Assembly (NCBI GenBank): GCA_903927775.1
Contig: CAIYOE010000251.1
Coordinates: 1-9,394, forward strand
DNA: 9,394 nucleotides
Direction of reading: 5' to 3'
From: an uncultured Micrococcales bacterium
Lineage (GTDB): Bacteria; Actinomycetota; Actinomycetes; Actinomycetales; Microbacteriaceae
The notes below the pieces were generated by a model. That model was not told where the DNA came from. It did not search any database and worked only from the letters and a program-made list of their open reading frames with translations. This document shows, piece after piece, positions 7,134-9,394 of the stretch (position 1 is its first letter; each line of letters begins with the position of its first letter). Made by a program: the position numbers and the translations under genes.

Positions 7134-7391
7134 ATGAGAGCACGCTGGTTTTTGGTCATGTCGCTTTGGGTTTCCACAGCGGTGTGCGCGGTACTTGCCA
7201 TCGCTTTTGCACCCGAGGGCCAGGCCTTCGCTTGGTTCGGTGCAATCCTGGCGGGTTCGGTTGCGGCTGTTTCGCTGGTCCATTTGATTAGAGCTGCCCC
7301 TACTGGGTTTGTCCGCGAATTGGTTTATGTGGCCGGGGGTAGCTATTTAATCCTTGCCTTGACCAGCATTTACCTGTTCGTGAAAGGTTAG
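7134..7391 (+). CDS. Small membrane protein of unknown function, about three helices
   Basis: I do not recognise this 85-residue protein. Hydrophobic segments lie at about residues 5-27, 31-53 and 62-83, joined by short loops containing APEGQ and [10 protein letters not shown], and the protein ends in VKG. No cysteine-pair, metal-binding or enzymatic motif is visible. The ATG at 7134 is the first possible start because an in-frame TGA lies two codons upstream (7128-7130). AGGG at 7118-7121 is 12 bases away, so ribosome binding is weak and a leaderless or short-leader transcript is possible. It begins the plus-strand gene run, facing glnR across 76 bases, and is followed after 9 bases by the next small membrane protein. 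Both its composition and the continuous downstream packing support a real gene. Confidence 0.75.
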   Translation: MRARWFLVMSLWVSTAVCAVLAIAFAPEGQAFAWFGAILAGSVAAVSLVHLIRAAPTGFVRELVYVAGGSYLILALTSIYLFVKG

Positions 7392-7400
7392 AATTCGAAC

Positions 7401-7511
7401 ATGAATCTTCCTTGGGACATCCTGTTCACCGGTCTACTAGTACTGGCCGGCATCGCCATCGCGGCAATTTCCGTTCTTGTTCTAGTCAAGCTTTTTAAGG
7501 GCCAGAAGTAG
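7401..7511 (+). CDS. 36-residue single-helix membrane protein
   Basis: Found by direct translation of a short frame: it starts MNLPWDILFTGLLVLAG and ends LVKLFKGQK before TAG. One hydrophobic helix spans about residues 7-29 and is followed by a basic tail with three lysines (K30, K33, K36), the pattern of an N-out/C-in single-pass membrane peptide. It starts 9 bases after the preceding stop; AAAGG at 7383-7387 is 13 bases away, so translation is probably coupled. The TAG stop directly abuts the TTG start of the nitrobindin gene in the same reading frame. The function is unknown. It could be a membrane partner or anchor for the downstream protein, or an unrelated small protein. Confidence 0.65.
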   Translation: MNLPWDILFTGLLVLAGIAIAAISVLVLVKLFKGQK

Positions 7512-8123
7512 TTGTTCGTTCTGCCCGAAGGCTTGCCGATTGAACTGACGCCGCTGGCGTTTGTGGTTGGTACTTGGCAGGGCACTGGCGTAATCAGTTA
7601 CGCCCACCGTCGCGACGAAAACGACGAACCAATCCAATACGAGTTCACTCAAAACCTCACTTTTTTTCACAACGGCGAGAACTACCTCACCTATCAATCA
7701 ACCGCCAAGCTCCTAGACGAAGCAGGCACGATTCTGCCAAGCGAACTCGGCTATTGGAAGCTGGCTCGTCCGGCAGCTGAATACGATCATGGCCCGGGCT
7801 TGTTGCCGGGCATCGGTGAGTCTTTGATTCAAACCCACGACGACCTTGAGGCACTTCGAAACGCCACCGGCGGATTCGACATCGAGGCTTCGATTATTCA
7901 CCCCAGCGGAATCAGCGAGCACTACTTGGGCACCGTCAAGGGCGCAAGAATCGACCTAGCAACCGCACTGGGGTCGAGCAGACCAGAGAACTCCAAGGAG
8001 TACTCGGGTGCCACTCGAATTTATGGCTTAGTAGAGGGTGCATTGCTTTGGGCCTGGGATATCGCGGCACTTGGAAACCCTCTTGCCTCGCACGCCTCCG
8101 CTCGTTTAGAGCGCGTTAAGTAG
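7512..8123 (+). CDS. Nitrobindin / FABP-like haem-binding beta-barrel protein (UPF0678)
   Basis: A 203-residue member of the nitrobindin (THAP4-like, DUF1794) family. These are small antiparallel beta-barrels that bind ferric haem; studied members isomerise peroxynitrite to nitrate and bind NO. The N-terminal family signature GTWQGTG is at residues 20-26. FTQNLTFFHNGENYLTYQS (45-63), SELGYWK (77-83) and ISEHYLGTV (134-142) follow the strand order. The C-terminal PLASHASARLER (190-201) supplies H194, the expected proximal haem ligand. Residues about 84-125 are a longer acidic connection than in compact family members. The start is TTG, directly after the upstream TAG; in-frame extension is blocked by that stop, MFVLPEGLP looks like a normal family N-terminus, and AAGGG (7497-7501) lies 10 bases upstream. 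It is followed after one base by the YgfZ-like gene. Mycobacterial nitrobindin (Rv0813c) also lies near glnR and a YgfZ/GcvT-like gene. Confidence 0.88.
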   Translation: MFVLPEGLPIELTPLAFVVGTWQGTGVISYAHRRDENDEPIQYEFTQNLTFFHNGENYLTYQSTAKLLDEAGTILPSELGYWKLARPAAEYDHGPGLLPGIGESLIQTHDDLEALRNATGGFDIEASIIHPSGISEHYLGTVKGARIDLATALGSSRPENSKEYSGATRIYGLVEGALLWAWDIAALGNPLASHASARLERVK

Positions 8124-8124
8124 C

Positions 8125-9141
8125 ATGGGCAAAATCCTCAACCCGCTGATCGCTCAGCGTCAGATACTGGCCGGTACCGCGCTGGTTCGATTGGAAAATC
8201 TTTCGGTAGTCTCGGTGAGCGGCCCGGACCGACTTAACTGGCTGCATTCGCTGCTAAGTCAGAACATCAAAAACCTAGTGCCGGGTCAAAGTACCCAGGC
8301 ATGTTTGCTGGACCCGCAGGGCCACGTGGAGCAACTTATCAGCCTGGTAGACGACAGCGAGACCGCCTGGTTAATCGTTGATTCCGCCGCTGCGCCAGCC
8401 CTGCTTTCCTGGCTGAACAAGATGGTCTTCCGCATGCAAGTCACCGTTTTAGACCGCACCGCGGATTTCCCCCTGGTTGCTTCTTGGGGCAAGGCGTTGG
8501 AGTTAGACCAGTCGATCGTTAGCTGGACCGACAATTGGCTGGAAACAGCCGCTGGCGGCTACCGCTACGGCCAGGTTCCGACCGAGCCGTGGAAACTCAT
8601 TTTGAACCTGGTTCCAGCGCAGTCATTGGCAGGTCTCGAGTCGAAACACGAATGGGCCAGTCCGGAATCCCTAGAGGCCCTGCGCATTGCGGCTCATCGC
8701 CCGACCGCAGCCGAAATCGATGCCAAGACTTTGCCACACGAACTTGATCTTTTGGCCAGCGCCGTGCACCTAAGCAAAGGTTGCTACCGAGGTCAGGAAA
8801 CCGTGGCCAAGGTGCACAACCTAGGACACCCACCTCGTCGCCTGGTTTTGTTACACCTGGATGGTTCGGGACACACTCTGCCTTATGTTGGCGACTCGGT
8901 GGCTCTGGCATCGGATTTCGAATCGGTCAAGGGGCGTATCACCTCGGTTGGTCAGCACTACGAGATGGGGCCGATCGCGTTCGCGATAGTCAGCCGAAAC
9001 ACTCCTCTGGATGCAACACTCGTGGCGCTTGGTGAACACGAGGCGATCGCCGGCACCCAAGAAGTTATTGTTCCCATGGATGCGGGCAAGACCGTGGATG
9101 TGCCCAAATTGCCCAGATTGTTGATGGGCGGCAAGAAGTGA
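8125..9141 (+). CDS. ygfZ: YgfZ/GcvT-like folate-binding protein
   Basis: A 338-residue member of the YgfZ family, relatives of the glycine-cleavage T-protein that bind tetrahydrofolate and help make or maintain certain Fe-S enzymes under oxidative stress (E. coli YgfZ). The signature K-G-C-Y-x-G-Q-E is intact at residues 218-225, with the key cysteine C220. VSGPDRLNWLHSLLSQNI (31-48) is the GcvT-like N-terminal folate-domain motif, and LLDPQGHVEQLISLVDD (61-77) follows as in the family. The C-terminal part (about 235-338), with GRITSVGQHYEMGPIAFAIV (270-289), is the GcvT C-terminal barrel. It is not the glycine-cleavage enzyme itself: it has the YgfZ motif, and no gcvH or gcvP is present. 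ATG at 8125 is one base after the nitrobindin stop, and its own stop overlaps the next start (GTGA), so the three genes are likely translated together. Confidence 0.93.
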   Translation: MGKILNPLIAQRQILAGTALVRLENLSVVSVSGPDRLNWLHSLLSQNIKNLVPGQSTQACLLDPQGHVEQLISLVDDSETAWLIVDSAAAPALLSWLNKMVFRMQVTVLDRTADFPLVASWGKALELDQSIVSWTDNWLETAAGGYRYGQVPTEPWKLILNLVPAQSLAGLESKHEWASPESLEALRIAAHRPTAAEIDAKTLPHELDLLASAVHLSKGCYRGQETVAKVHNLGHPPRRLVLLHLDGSGHTLPYVGDSVALASDFESVKGRITSVGQHYEMGPIAFAIVSRNTPLDATLVALGEHEAIAGTQEVIVPMDAGKTVDVPKLPRLLMGGKK

Positions 9142-9394
9142 GTTTCCTCGACACCCAATCGTTCAAGAAAGCCAAGCCCAAGGGCCGCTTGCATTGGAAC
9201 TTTAGGGAGTCGGCTCGCCGCGTGTTGGAATCGCTGGCGCCATCGCTGCAAATCACAATCGCTGCAACCATCGCCTATGTGGTTGCTCATTACTGGTTGG
9301 GACACGCGATACCATTTCTGGCCGTGACTGTCACAATCGCGTCACTAGGCCTGACCCGCGATGCCCGCCCGCGGCGAATTGCGCAGACCGCGGC
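9138..9394 (+). CDS. FUSC-family membrane protein, N-terminal 85 residues (cut by window edge)
   Basis: The start of an inner-membrane protein of the FUSC/aromatic acid exporter (ArAE) type. A basic cytoplasmic N-terminus (residues 1-30) precedes LAPSLQITIAATIAYVVAHY (33-52) and a second helix around 57-71, IPFLAVTVTIASLGL. LGHAIPF between the helices and RDARPRR after the second are typical of the family's first helical hairpin. Family members are linked to export of aromatic acids or fusaric acid and to envelope stress, but the substrate is unknown here and most of the protein is outside the window. Translation begins at GTG inside the ygfZ stop (GTGA, 4-base overlap); this is the only sensible start for the frame and implies coupling to ygfZ. 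There is no obvious Shine-Dalgarno beyond GGCGG. Confidence 0.75.
   Translation, partial: MSFLDTQSFKKAKPKGRLHWNFRESARRVLESLAPSLQITIAATIAYVVAHYWLGHAIPFLAVTVTIASLGLTRDARPRRIAQTA

Noticed and set aside
7123..7137. Four-codon upstream ORF (Met-Ile-Glu-Thr) whose TGA overlaps the 7134 start as ATGA
   Set aside because: Such minimal frames arise often by chance, and AGGG lies only one base before its ATG, too close for a ribosome binding site.
7058..7201. N-terminal extension of the glnR frame (48 extra codons)
   Set aside because: It would cross the control region and the divergent membrane-protein gene, and GlnR proteins begin at the first receiver strand, as MAQILVL does.
1..9394. Search by eye for CRISPR arrays, insertion sequences, tRNA or rRNA genes, defence islands and prophage genes
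   Set aside because: Nothing of these kinds is seen: genes occupy nearly all bases, and the only repeats are the short motifs reported in the two regulatory gaps.

Overview
The window looks like a chromosomal segment of an actinobacterium. The basis is a GlnR-type orphan response regulator, a MutT1-type Nudix/histidine-phosphatase fusion beside polyphosphate kinase, an actinobacterial nitrobindin next to a YgfZ-like protein, and tightly packed genes with GTG and TTG starts. Base composition looks moderately GC-rich by eye rather than streptomycete-like. Together with the compact spacing, this would suit a small-genome Microbacteriaceae-like lineage; that placement is inference. No rRNA, tRNA, CRISPR array, insertion sequence or phage gene is visible, and no gap between genes exceeds 80 bases.

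Minus strand, read from about 7057 down to 1: glnR, ppk, a mutT1-like gene, an NAD(P)-binding SDR/DUF2867 protein, an EamA/DMT-type permease, and the N-terminal half of a glycerol kinase that runs off the left edge. Spacing is 62 bases (glnR-ppk), a 1-base overlap (ppk-mutT1), 40, 13 and 4 bases, so the six genes could be largely co-transcribed. Plus strand, from 7134: an 85-residue membrane protein, a 36-residue single-helix protein found only by hand translation, a nitrobindin-family beta-barrel protein, a YgfZ/GcvT-like protein, and the start of a FUSC-family membrane protein that runs off the right edge. The last four genes are separated by 0, 1 and -4 bases.

The two sets diverge from a 76-base region (7058-7133). 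It holds a candidate glnR promoter and three GTTTnC repeats at 10-11 bp spacing that resemble GlnR half-sites. Functionally, the left set joins nitrogen regulation, polyphosphate synthesis, oxidised-nucleotide clean-up and glycerol phosphorylation. The right set pairs a probable haem/NO/peroxynitrite protein with a probable Fe-S maintenance protein. Most genes belong to known families. The least ordinary items are the single-TM sORF joined in frame to nitrobindin across one amber codon, the phased repeats in front of glnR, and the stop/start overlap of ppk and mutT1.
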